Source: Halovulum sp039190275 (GTDB lineage Bacteria; Pseudomonadota; Alphaproteobacteria; Rhodobacterales; Rhodobacteraceae). Taken from it: a stretch of DNA of 64,000 nucleotides. Position 1 is the stretch's first letter, and each line of letters begins with the position of its first letter. The translations under genes and the position numbers were made by a program. The stretch lies in NCBI GenBank assembly GCA_039190275.1, contig JBCCYF010000007.1, positions 1 to 64,000 on the forward strand, read 5' to 3'. This document shows, one piece after another, positions 33,916-41,503 of this stretch. The notes under the pieces are model-generated. The model saw only the letters and a program-made list of their open reading frames with translations, was not told the DNA's origin and ran no database searches.

Positions 33916-34916
33916 GGTGCAACCCCGTAGGCGACCGTGACACGCGCACCGGACCGTGCGGCCTCGTGCACCGCATGGGCGACGGCCAGGGATTTGATCC
34001 CGTCCGGACCATCCGCCGCTGGCGGTGCCTGCCCCGCAACCGCATCGACAAAGTCGGCCACACCCTGTTCATAGAGCGAATGGGTTGGAAACGCGACTGC
34101 CTCAGGTCCCGCCTTGGTGACCAGTGTGATCTCGCCCACCGGTTCTTGTGTCATCACGCCCTGTGCGAAGATTGACCCGTTCTCCCCGTGCACCTCAAGC
34201 CCGCTGCCCGCAAAGGGGTGAGTGAAGCTCTCATGCGACATCACCATCGCGCCCGAGGGCATGGACCACACTGACATCGCAGAGTCTTCTACCCCCTGGC
34301 CCATGCCCGATGTGCCCATCTGGGCGACCACGTTTACGGGGTCTTCGCCCAGCAAGAACCGGGCGACATCGGCGTCATGCACGGTGATGTCGGGAATAAC
34401 ACCGCCCCCGGCGGCGGCATCGTTGATCCGCCAACCCTGCAAATGCGGTGGCAAATGGACGGCATGAAAGATGCGCAGTGATAGAACGTTGCCAATTCGA
34501 CCCTCGGCAATCAGGGCGCGGATCTTCCGATGAGAGCCCGAGCATCGCAGATGGTGGTTGGTGGCAAAGACCAGGCCAGCCTCATTGGCTGCTGCGACCA
34601 TGCCGCGGGCGTCCTCGGCGTTCATTGCAAGCGGCTTTTCACAGAGGACATGCTTGCCAGCTGCAATGCACGCCATGGCCTGCGCATAGTGTTTTTCATT
34701 GGTTGAAGATATATACGCCGCCGATGTGTCCCGGTCGCCAAGCGCGTCCGAGAGGTCTGTCGCGGCGTTCGGGATACCGTGTTCCGCAGCCCATGTCCGG
34801 GCGCGATCGGCAGAGCCGCTTACAACCCAGCTCACCTGTTGACCGCGCTGGGCGCGCACGGCAGCAAGGACATATTGCGACGCGATCGTACTGGCACCGA
34901 CAAATATCCAATTCAC
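33912..34916 (-). CDS. Gfo/Idh/MocA family NAD(P)-dependent oxidoreductase
   Basis: Oxidoreductase of 334 residues and the first gene of the 14-gene operon. Rossmann motif FVGASTIASQYVLAA at the N-terminus, catalytic-site motif HVLCEKPLAMN with the EKP lysine, and the C-terminal sheet domain with GGGVIPDITVHDADVARFLLG holding the conserved Asp-x3-His. Such enzymes oxidise sugars and inositols at a secondary hydroxyl. I use the GTG at 34916 because the predicted promoter and operators lie between 34932 and 34976; a longer frame to 34991 would start upstream of the transcription start. Confidence 0.88.
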   Translation of the reverse strand: MNWIFVGASTIASQYVLAAVRAQRGQQVSWVVSGSADRARTWAAEHGIPNAATDLSDALGDRDTSAAYISSTNEKHYAQAMACIAAGKHVLCEKPLAMNAEDARGMVAAANEAGLVFATNHHLRCSGSHRKIRALIAEGRIGNVLSLRIFHAVHLPPHLQGWRINDAAAGGGVIPDITVHDADVARFLLGEDPVNVVAQMGTSGMGQGVEDSAMSVWSMPSGAMVMSHESFTHPFAGSGLEVHGENGSIFAQGVMTQEPVGEITLVTKAGPEAVAFPTHSLYEQGVADFVDAVAGQAPPAADGPDGIKSLAVAHAVHEAARSGARVTVAYGVAP

Positions 34917-34931
34917 GATTCGCCCCCAGAA

Positions 34932-34967
34932 ATTAGATCGTTCCAATTCTATATTAGATCGTTCCAA
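34932..34967 (-). promoter_or_regulatory. Two tandem LacI-type operators
   Basis: On the minus strand TTGGAACGATCTAAT occurs twice, at 34953-34967 and 34932-34946, identical over 15 bases and 21 bases apart (two helical turns). The first 14 bases of each form an imperfect dyad with a central CG (5 of 7 pairs), the layout of LacI-family operators. One copy lies between -35 and -10, the other on the expected transcription start. Confidence 0.7.
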
Positions 34968-34976
34968 ATAGCGCAA
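34948..34976 (-). promoter_or_regulatory. Promoter of the 14-gene operon
   Basis: Minus strand -35 TTGCGC (34976-34971), 17-base spacer, -10 TATAGA (34953-34948). Transcription would start near 34941, giving a leader of about 25 bases with a G-rich ribosome site before the GTG at 34916. Hexamers are moderate matches; the exact spacing and the embedded operators support the call. Confidence 0.6.
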
Positions 34977-34999
34977 GAGGACCTGTATCACTAAGTGGC

Positions 35000-35896
35000 C
35001 TAGCGGAATCTAACCCGGGCAAACAGTCCCGCGTGATCGGATCCATAGGTATCCATTTTCTCAACCAAGGCCGCCAAATCTTCGGACACCAACACATGAT
35101 CCAGCGGCAGACCCGGCCAGAAGGCCGGCTCCTGAAAGGTCAGCCGCAATCCGCGCACCGTACGCGTTCCGGTCAACTGCTCGAGCATATATGTGGAGTG
35201 CGACCAGGAGGCTGCGTTCAGATCCCCCAGGATCACCAGCGGTTCCTCAAGGTCTGCCAATAGGGCGCCGACCCGTGCAACCTGTTCCTGTTGCCGCCCG
35301 TACGGCCATGGCCAAGGCATGTGTACGGTCGCCACGGTGATCTCTCCGGCCGGTGCGCGCAGCCGCGCCCAAGCCACCCCCTGCCCCCGGGCGCATCCAG
35401 GCGCGCCGATCAGTGCATAGTTCGACAGGATTGCAAGATCACCGATGCGCCCAAACTCGCAGAAAACCTCTGTCCGGAACTGGTCCCGCAACGGTGCCAA
35501 TGCCGTGCGGTTCGGGGTGGTCACTTCCTGCAGGCTCACCACATCAGGCGCGAGCGTTTCGACGATGGCAACCACATCCTGCGGCGAGGCATTGTCGAAG
35601 CGCAGGTTCTGATTATAGAGCCGCACATCTGTCACACCGATCGGATCTTGCGGCATCATTGCCGGTGCGATCCCGGCAGCGGCGATCACGATACCCGCCA
35701 AAGCCAGATACCGCGCCGTAAGCGCCACAAAGGCCATGGCAAACACGAAAATGCCCGCGAAGCCGACAATTGCGTGGAGCCTCAGGACACCCAGGGTATC
35801 AAATGCCGGATGCGCACCGCCATAATATCCGGCAAGGACCGCAACGATCCCAAGCGCTGAAATAAGCGCCACCAACCCTCGAATTCCATCAAGCAA
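35000..35896 (-). CDS. Endonuclease/exonuclease/phosphatase-fold membrane protein
   Basis: Protein of 298 residues: about three hydrophobic helices in the first 85 residues (LVALISALGIVAVLAGYY, GFAGIFVFAMAFVAL, ALAGIVIAAAGIA), then an EEP-fold domain. Catalytic residues are visible in NQNLR, VSLQEV (metal Glu), TVHMPWP, LGDLNAASWS (Asp-x-Asn) and the final SDHAGL (Asp-His). It probably acts on a phosphodiester or phosphate on the periplasmic side; substrate unknown. Start is a TTG at 35896 with AGGGGG nearby. It precedes the 14-gene operon on the same strand but that operon has its own promoter. Confidence 0.82.
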   Translation of the reverse strand: MLDGIRGLVALISALGIVAVLAGYYGGAHPAFDTLGVLRLHAIVGFAGIFVFAMAFVALTARYLALAGIVIAAAGIAPAMMPQDPIGVTDVRLYNQNLRFDNASPQDVVAIVETLAPDVVSLQEVTTPNRTALAPLRDQFRTEVFCEFGRIGDLAILSNYALIGAPGCARGQGVAWARLRAPAGEITVATVHMPWPWPYGRQQEQVARVGALLADLEEPLVILGDLNAASWSHSTYMLEQLTGTRTVRGLRLTFQEPAFWPGLPLDHVLVSEDLAALVEKMDTYGSDHAGLFARVRFR

Positions 35897-36072
35897 ATCA
35901 AAGCCCCCTATGCCCGTTCACATATGCAGGGGTTCGAACGCGTTGACCATCCGCAAAACCGAAGGAGGGCCGCATTCAACGTCCAAAAACGACGCAAGAT
36001 GTGACGGAAATCAGCAATACAGGCGGAAGTGCACGGGTGCAGGCTGATGGCTGACAACCTTGGGGGGAATGA

Positions 36073-37401
36073 GTGAATCGCTTCGTTCGTGACTATCGCA
36101 AGATCGACCCGGCACGGGTCCCGCGCACGCGCCCCGACGGGACACCCGAAGATGACGACCGGATCGAAATCGGCCCCACGCCGCTGGCGTTTGCCGAGTG
36201 GGCTGCTGCCGGTATTGCCCCGCCCAACCTTGCCGCGATGCGGTCCTATCGCCTGGAAAGGCTCACGCAACACATCCAGCTGCGGGACTACGCAGGTGTC
36301 CTGATGTTCGATCCGCTCAACATTCGCTATGCGACGGACACAACCAATATGCAGCTTTGGAACAGCCACAACCCGTTTCGGGCCTGTTTGGTCTGCGCGG
36401 ACGGTCATATGGTTTTGTGGGAGTACAAGAATGCACCGTTTCTGGCAGACTTCAATCCGCTGGTGCGGGAGGTCCGGTCAGGTGCGTCCATGTTCTACTT
36501 CGTCAACGGAGATGGGACCGAAGAGGCGGCCGATGGGCTGGCGGCCCAAGTGTGCGATCTGCTTGCGACCCATGCCGGAAAGAACACGCGCCTGGCGGTC
36601 GACAAGATCCAGATCGCCGGACTGCGGGCGCTTGAGGCGCAAGGGCTGAGCATTTTCGAGGGCGAGGAACTTACCGAAAAGGCGCGCTCGATCAAGGGAC
36701 CGGACGAAATCGCCGCCATGCGCTGTTCGATGCTGGCCTGCGAGCACTCCATCGCCACGATGGAGGCGGCTGCACGACCGGGACAGACCGAAGACGACAT
36801 ATGGGCCGTGATGCATGCCGAAAACATCAAGCGTGGCGGCGAATGGATCGAAACGCGGCTGCTTACTTCCGGCCCCCGCACAAATCCGTGGTTTCAGGAA
36901 TGCGGGCCGCGGATCGTTCGAAACAACGAAATCATCGCATATGACACCGATCTTATCGGGCCCTATGGCATCTGTTCGGACATCTCTCGCACATTCTGGC
37001 TGGGCGATGCGGATCCCCGACCAGACATGATCGAGGATATGCGTCTGGGTGTGGAGCATATCAGCGAAAACATGTCCCTGCTGCGGCCCGGCGTCCACAT
37101 CAGCGAACTTGTTGAGCGCTCGCATGTTCTGCCGCCCATCTATCAAAAACAGAAATACAGTTGCCTGATGCATGGGGTCGGGCTCTGCGATGAATGGCCC
37201 TTTGTCGGGTACCCGGACACGCACAGACATCAGCACTTCGACTATGTGCTGGAGGAGGGGATGTGTCTGTGTGTCGAGGCGCTGATCAGCCGCGAGGGCG
37301 GTGATTTTTCGATCAAGTTGGAAGATCAGGTCGTCATCACCGAAAACGGCTGCGAGAACCTGACCCGGGCGCCCTTTGATCCGCGTTTGATGGGGTACTG
37401 A
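36073..37401 (+). CDS. dddP: DMSP lyase DddP (M24 peptidase fold)
   Basis: Metalloenzyme that splits dimethylsulfoniopropionate into dimethylsulfide and acrylate. The 442 residues have the M24 fold with the residues known from DddP structures in exact relative spacing: metal ligands Asp291, Asp293, Asp303, His367, Glu402 and Glu417 (in AYDTDLIGPYG, CSDISRTFW, LMHGVGLCDEW, CVEALI, KLEDQV) and the Tyr362, His367, Asp373 group. The N-terminal RKIDPARVPRTRPDGTP, GPTPLAFAEWAAAG and IRYATDTTNMQLWNSHNPFRA are DddP hallmarks and unlike ordinary prolidases. GTG start. Likely cytosolic. A second, unrelated DMSP lyase gene lies 3.3 kb downstream. Confidence 0.93.
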   Translation: MNRFVRDYRKIDPARVPRTRPDGTPEDDDRIEIGPTPLAFAEWAAAGIAPPNLAAMRSYRLERLTQHIQLRDYAGVLMFDPLNIRYATDTTNMQLWNSHNPFRACLVCADGHMVLWEYKNAPFLADFNPLVREVRSGASMFYFVNGDGTEEAADGLAAQVCDLLATHAGKNTRLAVDKIQIAGLRALEAQGLSIFEGEELTEKARSIKGPDEIAAMRCSMLACEHSIATMEAAARPGQTEDDIWAVMHAENIKRGGEWIETRLLTSGPRTNPWFQECGPRIVRNNEIIAYDTDLIGPYGICSDISRTFWLGDADPRPDMIEDMRLGVEHISENMSLLRPGVHISELVERSHVLPPIYQKQKYSCLMHGVGLCDEWPFVGYPDTHRHQHFDYVLEEGMCLCVEALISREGGDFSIKLEDQVVITENGCENLTRAPFDPRLMGY

Positions 37402-37464
37402 CGCCGTAGATACCGCGCTGTTATAACCTCCGTACAGTCAATCGGAGTACTGGGATCCTGAATC

Positions 37465-38406
37465 ATGGGTATGCTGATCCGCGGCAAATGGGACGACCGG
37501 GCCGACCTCTCGATGGTGGCGGGCAGATATCGCCGCGAGGAAAGCAGCCTCCCCAGTACCATCGATGCGGAGGGGACGCAGGCCATTGGAAAGGTTCCCG
37601 GACGCATAATTCTCGTCGCCTCGGCCAGTTGCCCATGGTCCCACGGCGCGGTGATTGTGCGGGTCCTGCGCGGGCTTTCGGAACATGTGCCGCTTCAGTT
37701 GGCGGGCGGACCGCGTGTCCAAGGTTATGGCTTGCTGCCCGACGGGCCAATAACCTCGGGGGGCGGGGTTCAACATGCCCATCAACTCTATACCATGACC
37801 GATCCAGACTACACAGGCCGTGCAACGGTACCGATGCTGTGGGACAGCGCCCGAAGGCGGATCCTTTCCAATTCCTCGGCCGAGATCATGCGCGCCTTTA
37901 ACAGCGCCGGACAGGGCCCCGACCTGCGTCCGGAAGACCTGGCGGAGGACATTGAAACGCTCACCCAGAAGATCTTTGACGGGCTCTCAAACGCCGTCTA
38001 CCGGGCGGGCAAGGCGCAGCGACAGGACGAGTATGACGAGGCGGTCGACACCGTATTTGCAACGATGGACCTGCTCGAGACACGCCTCGGACAGCAACGC
38101 TTCCTTTTCGAGCAGGTCCTCACAACCGCTGACATACGCCTCTTTGCCACGCTGGTGCGTTTCGACACAGTCTATGCGACCCATTTCCGCTGCACCCGAA
38201 AGCGCCTCGTCGACTATCCAGCGTTGTGGCGGTTCACCCGCCGTATTTACCAGATGCCCGGGATCAGACAGACCGTCGATTTCGATGAGATCCGCTTTGG
38301 CTATTATCGGAACGATGGCAGCCACAACCCGTTCGGCCTGATCGGGCAGCAGCCCCAGATCGATTGGGAGGATCGCAGCGGGCTTGACACCAAGTCCGCC
38401 TGGTAA
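37465..38406 (+). CDS. Glutathionyl-hydroquinone reductase-like glutathione transferase (YqjG/Xi class)
   Basis: Protein of 313 residues with an N-terminal thioredoxin-like domain holding the catalytic Cys56 in SASCPWSHGAVIVR, then TVPMLWD and NSSAEIMRAFN (glutathione contacts), and an all-alpha C-terminal domain ending in the Xi-class segment HNPFGLIGQQP. Xi-class enzymes reduce S-glutathionyl-(hydro)quinones. It lies 63 bases after dddP on the same strand; detoxifying acrylate or related electrophiles is a possible role suggested only by the neighbourhood. Confidence 0.87.
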   Translation: MGMLIRGKWDDRADLSMVAGRYRREESSLPSTIDAEGTQAIGKVPGRIILVASASCPWSHGAVIVRVLRGLSEHVPLQLAGGPRVQGYGLLPDGPITSGGGVQHAHQLYTMTDPDYTGRATVPMLWDSARRRILSNSSAEIMRAFNSAGQGPDLRPEDLAEDIETLTQKIFDGLSNAVYRAGKAQRQDEYDEAVDTVFATMDLLETRLGQQRFLFEQVLTTADIRLFATLVRFDTVYATHFRCTRKRLVDYPALWRFTRRIYQMPGIRQTVDFDEIRFGYYRNDGSHNPFGLIGQQPQIDWEDRSGLDTKSAW

Positions 38407-38513
38407 CCCATCCCGGTTCCACGTCACATTCCCGCGAAAACCTGTGTCAGATGGTGTTTTTTCGGCATCCGATGCGCCACGTTAGGTGCACCGAAGATAC
38501 AGGATCCAGGCGC

Positions 38514-39749
38514 ATGTCGACTGAAAAACTCACCTTCACCGGCCACTCGGGCGAGATGTTGGCCGCGCGATTGGATCGGCCGTCCGTGGGCCATATGGCG
38601 ACGGCGATCTTTGCGCATTGCTTTACCTGCGGAAAGGATATCGCTGCGGCGCGCCGTGTCTCGGACCGGCTTTCGGCCATGGGCATCGCCGTACTGCGCT
38701 TTGATTTCACGGGTCTTGGCCACAGCCAGGGCGAGTTTGCCAATACACATTTCACGTCGAATGTGGATGACCTTCTGTTGGCGGCACAGCATCTGGAATC
38801 CCTGGGTCATCCGGTCGACATGCTGATCGGCCATTCCCTGGGCGGCGCCGCTGTTTTGGCCGCCGCGCCCCAGATTGACAGCGTCAAAGCGGTTGTGACC
38901 ATCGGCGCGCCCGCCGATCCCGGTCACGTGGCCCATCAGTTCGGCGGCAAACTGGACGAAATCCTTCAGAAAGGTGAGGCTAAGGTGAGCCTCGCCGGAC
39001 GCCCGTTTACGATCAAACGGGCATTTCTGAATGATATCAGCGCCGTCCGGTTGGAGGATGCAGTGAAGTCGATGCGCAAGGCGCTTCTGGTTCTGCATTC
39101 ACCGGTGGATGATACCGTCAGCATTGACAACGCCAGCCAGATCTTTCTGTCGGCAAAACATCCCAAAAGCTTTGTGACCCTGGACGATGCGGACCACCTG
39201 CTGAGCCGTGCCAAGGATGCGGAATATGCTGCCGAGGTCATAGCGGCCTGGTCCAAACGGTATCTGAATATCGCCAAACCCGCGGCTCCGATCGGTGCTC
39301 CGGAGGGCATCGTCCGGGTGTCCGAGGCGGATTCGGCTGGCTTTTTGCAGGATGTCGTTGCCGGCCCGCGCCACTACACCCGCGCGGACGAACCCAAGGC
39401 CTTTGGCGGGTCGGATGCCGGGATGACGCCGTACCAGTTCCTCTCGGCAGCGCTGGGGGCGTGCACCTCAATGACCATCCGGATGTACGCGCGGCGGAAA
39501 AAGTGGCCACTGGCACATGTTTCGGTGGATGTGACACATGACAAGATCCACGCCAGTGATTGCGAAAACTGCCTGACCACGGACGGTAAAATCGACCGTC
39601 TGACACGGATCATCACGCTGACCGGGGCATTGGATCCCGAGCAACGCGCGCGGCTGCTTGAGATTGCGGATAAATGCCCGGTCCATCGCACATTGGAAAA
39701 CGAGGTTGACGTGGTCACTGTCCTTGAAGCCGCAGCCGCGCATGCCTGA
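38514..39749 (+). CDS. Alpha/beta hydrolase - OsmC fusion protein
   Basis: Two-domain protein of 411 residues. Residues 1-250 are an alpha/beta hydrolase with nucleophile Ser108 in IGHSLGGAA and the His in DDADHLL. Residues about 265-411 are an OsmC/Ohr domain with the conserved cysteine pair in LGACTSMTIRMYARRKKW and DKCPVHRTLE, used elsewhere to reduce organic hydroperoxides. The fusion is a recognised but poorly understood architecture. ATG at 38514 chosen because it gives the usual MSTEKLTFTG start. Same strand as dddP and the GST gene, possibly an oxidative/electrophile stress group. Confidence 0.87.
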   Translation: MSTEKLTFTGHSGEMLAARLDRPSVGHMATAIFAHCFTCGKDIAAARRVSDRLSAMGIAVLRFDFTGLGHSQGEFANTHFTSNVDDLLLAAQHLESLGHPVDMLIGHSLGGAAVLAAAPQIDSVKAVVTIGAPADPGHVAHQFGGKLDEILQKGEAKVSLAGRPFTIKRAFLNDISAVRLEDAVKSMRKALLVLHSPVDDTVSIDNASQIFLSAKHPKSFVTLDDADHLLSRAKDAEYAAEVIAAWSKRYLNIAKPAAPIGAPEGIVRVSEADSAGFLQDVVAGPRHYTRADEPKAFGGSDAGMTPYQFLSAALGACTSMTIRMYARRKKWPLAHVSVDVTHDKIHASDCENCLTTDGKIDRLTRIITLTGALDPEQRARLLEIADKCPVHRTLENEVDVVTVLEAAAAHA

Positions 39750-39923
39750 TCCCGGTCGGGGCCACGCGCCGACAACACCTGTGACACCTGCCGCCCTTAA
39801 CCTGTCATAAACGTAAACAGCTTCACAGGATCCCGGATCGGATTCAGACCCCGTTAAGACTTGCCGCGCATCCTCGCCCCTGACACCGGCCCCGTGCTGC
39901 CGGGAGATCGGAAAGGGAAAAGG

Positions 39924-40616
39924 ATGCGAACGGCTACTCAGGAATTCACGACGGCGGCCGACCTGCTGCGGTTTGAGCAGGCCCGCAGCGCGCTGCGGCA
40001 TCTGGCGCAATCGGACGGGATCTATACACTCCCGGAGGAAAAATACGATCCCAGCGCCCTGCCCGAGGACAGCAAGAAGGCGCGTGCTCTGCGCAAGATG
40101 CGCCAGATGCCCCACAATGGAGCGCTGGCCGAGGTCGAAGCCTTTATCATGGAAAAGCCCGAAGTCATCCAGGTTGCGATACCGCCCACCCGGATGGAAC
40201 GGTTGGGCCTGGTCACCGCAATCCTATCGGCGCTGTTGTTGGCACCGCTGGCCGTACTCGCCGGGCTGCTTGCCCTGGCCAACCCTGCTTTTACCGGGTT
40301 CTCCGACCGCGTGTTTCCGATCGCGCTGGCCGAACATCTGGTCTGGCACGCCAGCCAGGCCGAGTTGATCGGCTACGCCGCTGCCGCGACGATGCTGCTG
40401 ACCTTTTCAATGAAAAACGCCGTGATGCTGCGCCTGCTGGCCATCGTGGCCAACATATTCTTCATCAGCTACGGCATCGGCGCGGGTCTGGTCCCGGTTG
40501 TCCTGCTGCACATGGTGCTCGCCCCGATCAACATCGGCCATCTCTGCCGCGCCTTGCATAATCAGGGTGCGCGCCCTTGGGGAGATGCCAAAGCACTTGG
40601 AGCCACGACAAATTAG
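39924..40616 (+). CDS. Uncharacterised membrane protein
   Basis: Protein of 230 residues I do not recognise. Residues 1-90 are soluble and charged (LPEDSKKARALRKMRQMPHNGALAEVEAFI by position about 50-80), followed by four hydrophobic helices (about 98-122, 153-168, 170-190 and 192-210). The C-terminal part (ALAEHLVWHASQAELIGYAAAATMLLTFSMKNAVMLRLLAIVANIFFISYG, quoted by motif only) resembles the small three- to four-helix inner-membrane proteins often paired with cyclic-nucleotide-binding domains. ATG at 39924 follows GGGAAAAGG. Function unknown. Confidence 0.7.
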   Translation: MRTATQEFTTAADLLRFEQARSALRHLAQSDGIYTLPEEKYDPSALPEDSKKARALRKMRQMPHNGALAEVEAFIMEKPEVIQVAIPPTRMERLGLVTAILSALLLAPLAVLAGLLALANPAFTGFSDRVFPIALAEHLVWHASQAELIGYAAAATMLLTFSMKNAVMLRLLAIVANIFFISYGIGAGLVPVVLLHMVLAPINIGHLCRALHNQGARPWGDAKALGATTN

Positions 40617-40641
40617 CACCCCCTTGTCGCGGCTTTCCTTG

Positions 40642-40670
40642 GGCCCCTCGCGTCTTTGACGCGGGGGGCC
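40642..40670. terminator. Hairpin terminator between convergent genes
   Basis: GGCCCCTCGCGTC, TTT loop, GACGCGGGGGGCC: a 13-base stem with a single wobble, placed 26 bases after the membrane-protein stop and touching the dddL stop on the other strand. A short T run (ATGATTTTT) follows on the plus strand, so it terminates the plus-strand transcript and may serve both. Confidence 0.7.
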
Positions 40671-40671
40671 A

Positions 40672-41346
40672 TCATGATTTTTGACGTCGGTTCCGGCTGA
40701 ACACCATCTGTTGGCCCGCCAGATCTTCGGGCTTCCCGACCCAGGCGTAGGCCAGCAATGCCGGTTCGCGGTCCGAGACTGTAATCCGGTGCGTCTGCTC
40801 GGGCGGGTTGAAGATCAATGACCCCGGCGCGTAAACGCCTTGATGGTTCTCGGAAACCGACCCGGACAGGCACACATAGCTTTCGGTGATGCCCTTGTGG
40901 GCGTGTGCTGGATAGATGCAGCCCGGTGCGAACAGCACGATGCCTAAAATGACATGCGGCGTTACGATCGGGCCGTTTGGCCCAGCAAGCTCGGCATAGG
41001 CATAGCGATTTTCAAGGCCGCGCGGCACCTTTTCATACCCCAACTGGAAACTGAGTTGCGGCTGCACGCTTTCGATTGCCCGTATCGTTCCCTCCAACCG
41101 ATCCATGCGGCCCCGGTCCAGCGCCCGTTTAAGGTGCGCGGTCACGGGCATCTGTGTCGGTTCTATCCAGCGCATCGACGGTTTTTCCCGCTCGGTCCTG
41201 CTGATCGCCTCGCGGGCGGACCGCAGGTGCGCACGGATCTTTTCGCTGCCGCCGGTCGGCATGTCGCGGTAGAGTTGATAGAATTCCCGCAGTAGGTAGC
41301 GCCAGTCCGGCGCCTGCTGCAACGTGGGTGCTGTGACCGGCTCCAT
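40672..41346 (-). CDS. dddL: DMSP lyase DddL (cupin family)
   Basis: Cupin-fold DMSP lyase releasing dimethylsulfide and acrylate. The 224 residues match the length of DddL. Metal and catalytic residues are His148, His150, Glu155, Tyr157 and His186 in YPAHAHKGITESYVCLSG and FNPPEQTHRI. The N-terminal DWRYLLREFYQLYRDMPTGGSEKIRAH and LSFQLGYEKVP are typical of the DddL group rather than the shorter DddQ or DddK. Start at 41346 is fixed by GGAGG five bases upstream; a longer frame to 41670 would cover the parE start. It is divergent from parE (157 bases between starts) and ends at a hairpin terminator. Confidence 0.88.
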   Translation of the reverse strand: MEPVTAPTLQQAPDWRYLLREFYQLYRDMPTGGSEKIRAHLRSAREAISRTEREKPSMRWIEPTQMPVTAHLKRALDRGRMDRLEGTIRAIESVQPQLSFQLGYEKVPRGLENRYAYAELAGPNGPIVTPHVILGIVLFAPGCIYPAHAHKGITESYVCLSGSVSENHQGVYAPGSLIFNPPEQTHRITVSDREPALLAYAWVGKPEDLAGQQMVFSRNRRQKS

Positions 41347-41440
41347 CGCCGCCTCCGTATCGCTGATTTGCTGCGCGGTATCACGTTGCGAGCACGGATA
41401 CACCCATTGTTGCGCAGCATCCGGTCCGGAGCATCGCGAC

Positions 41441-41469
41441 TTGCGCGCGCACCCCCCAGATGTTCTAAT
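41441..41469 (+). promoter_or_regulatory. Probable parE promoter
   Basis: TTGCGC (41441-41446), 17 bases, TCTAAT (41464-41469), which is one base from the -10 consensus; the parE ATG follows 34 bases later. The region also contains the unidentified promoter of divergent dddL. Confidence 0.5.
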
Positions 41470-41503
41470 ATGTGTTTCAAGAGCCACTAAATCGAGCATA
41501 CAT

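Noticed and set aside
34917..34991. N-terminal extension of the Gfo/Idh gene
   Set aside because: The extra residues would be translated from DNA that carries the predicted promoter and tandem operators.
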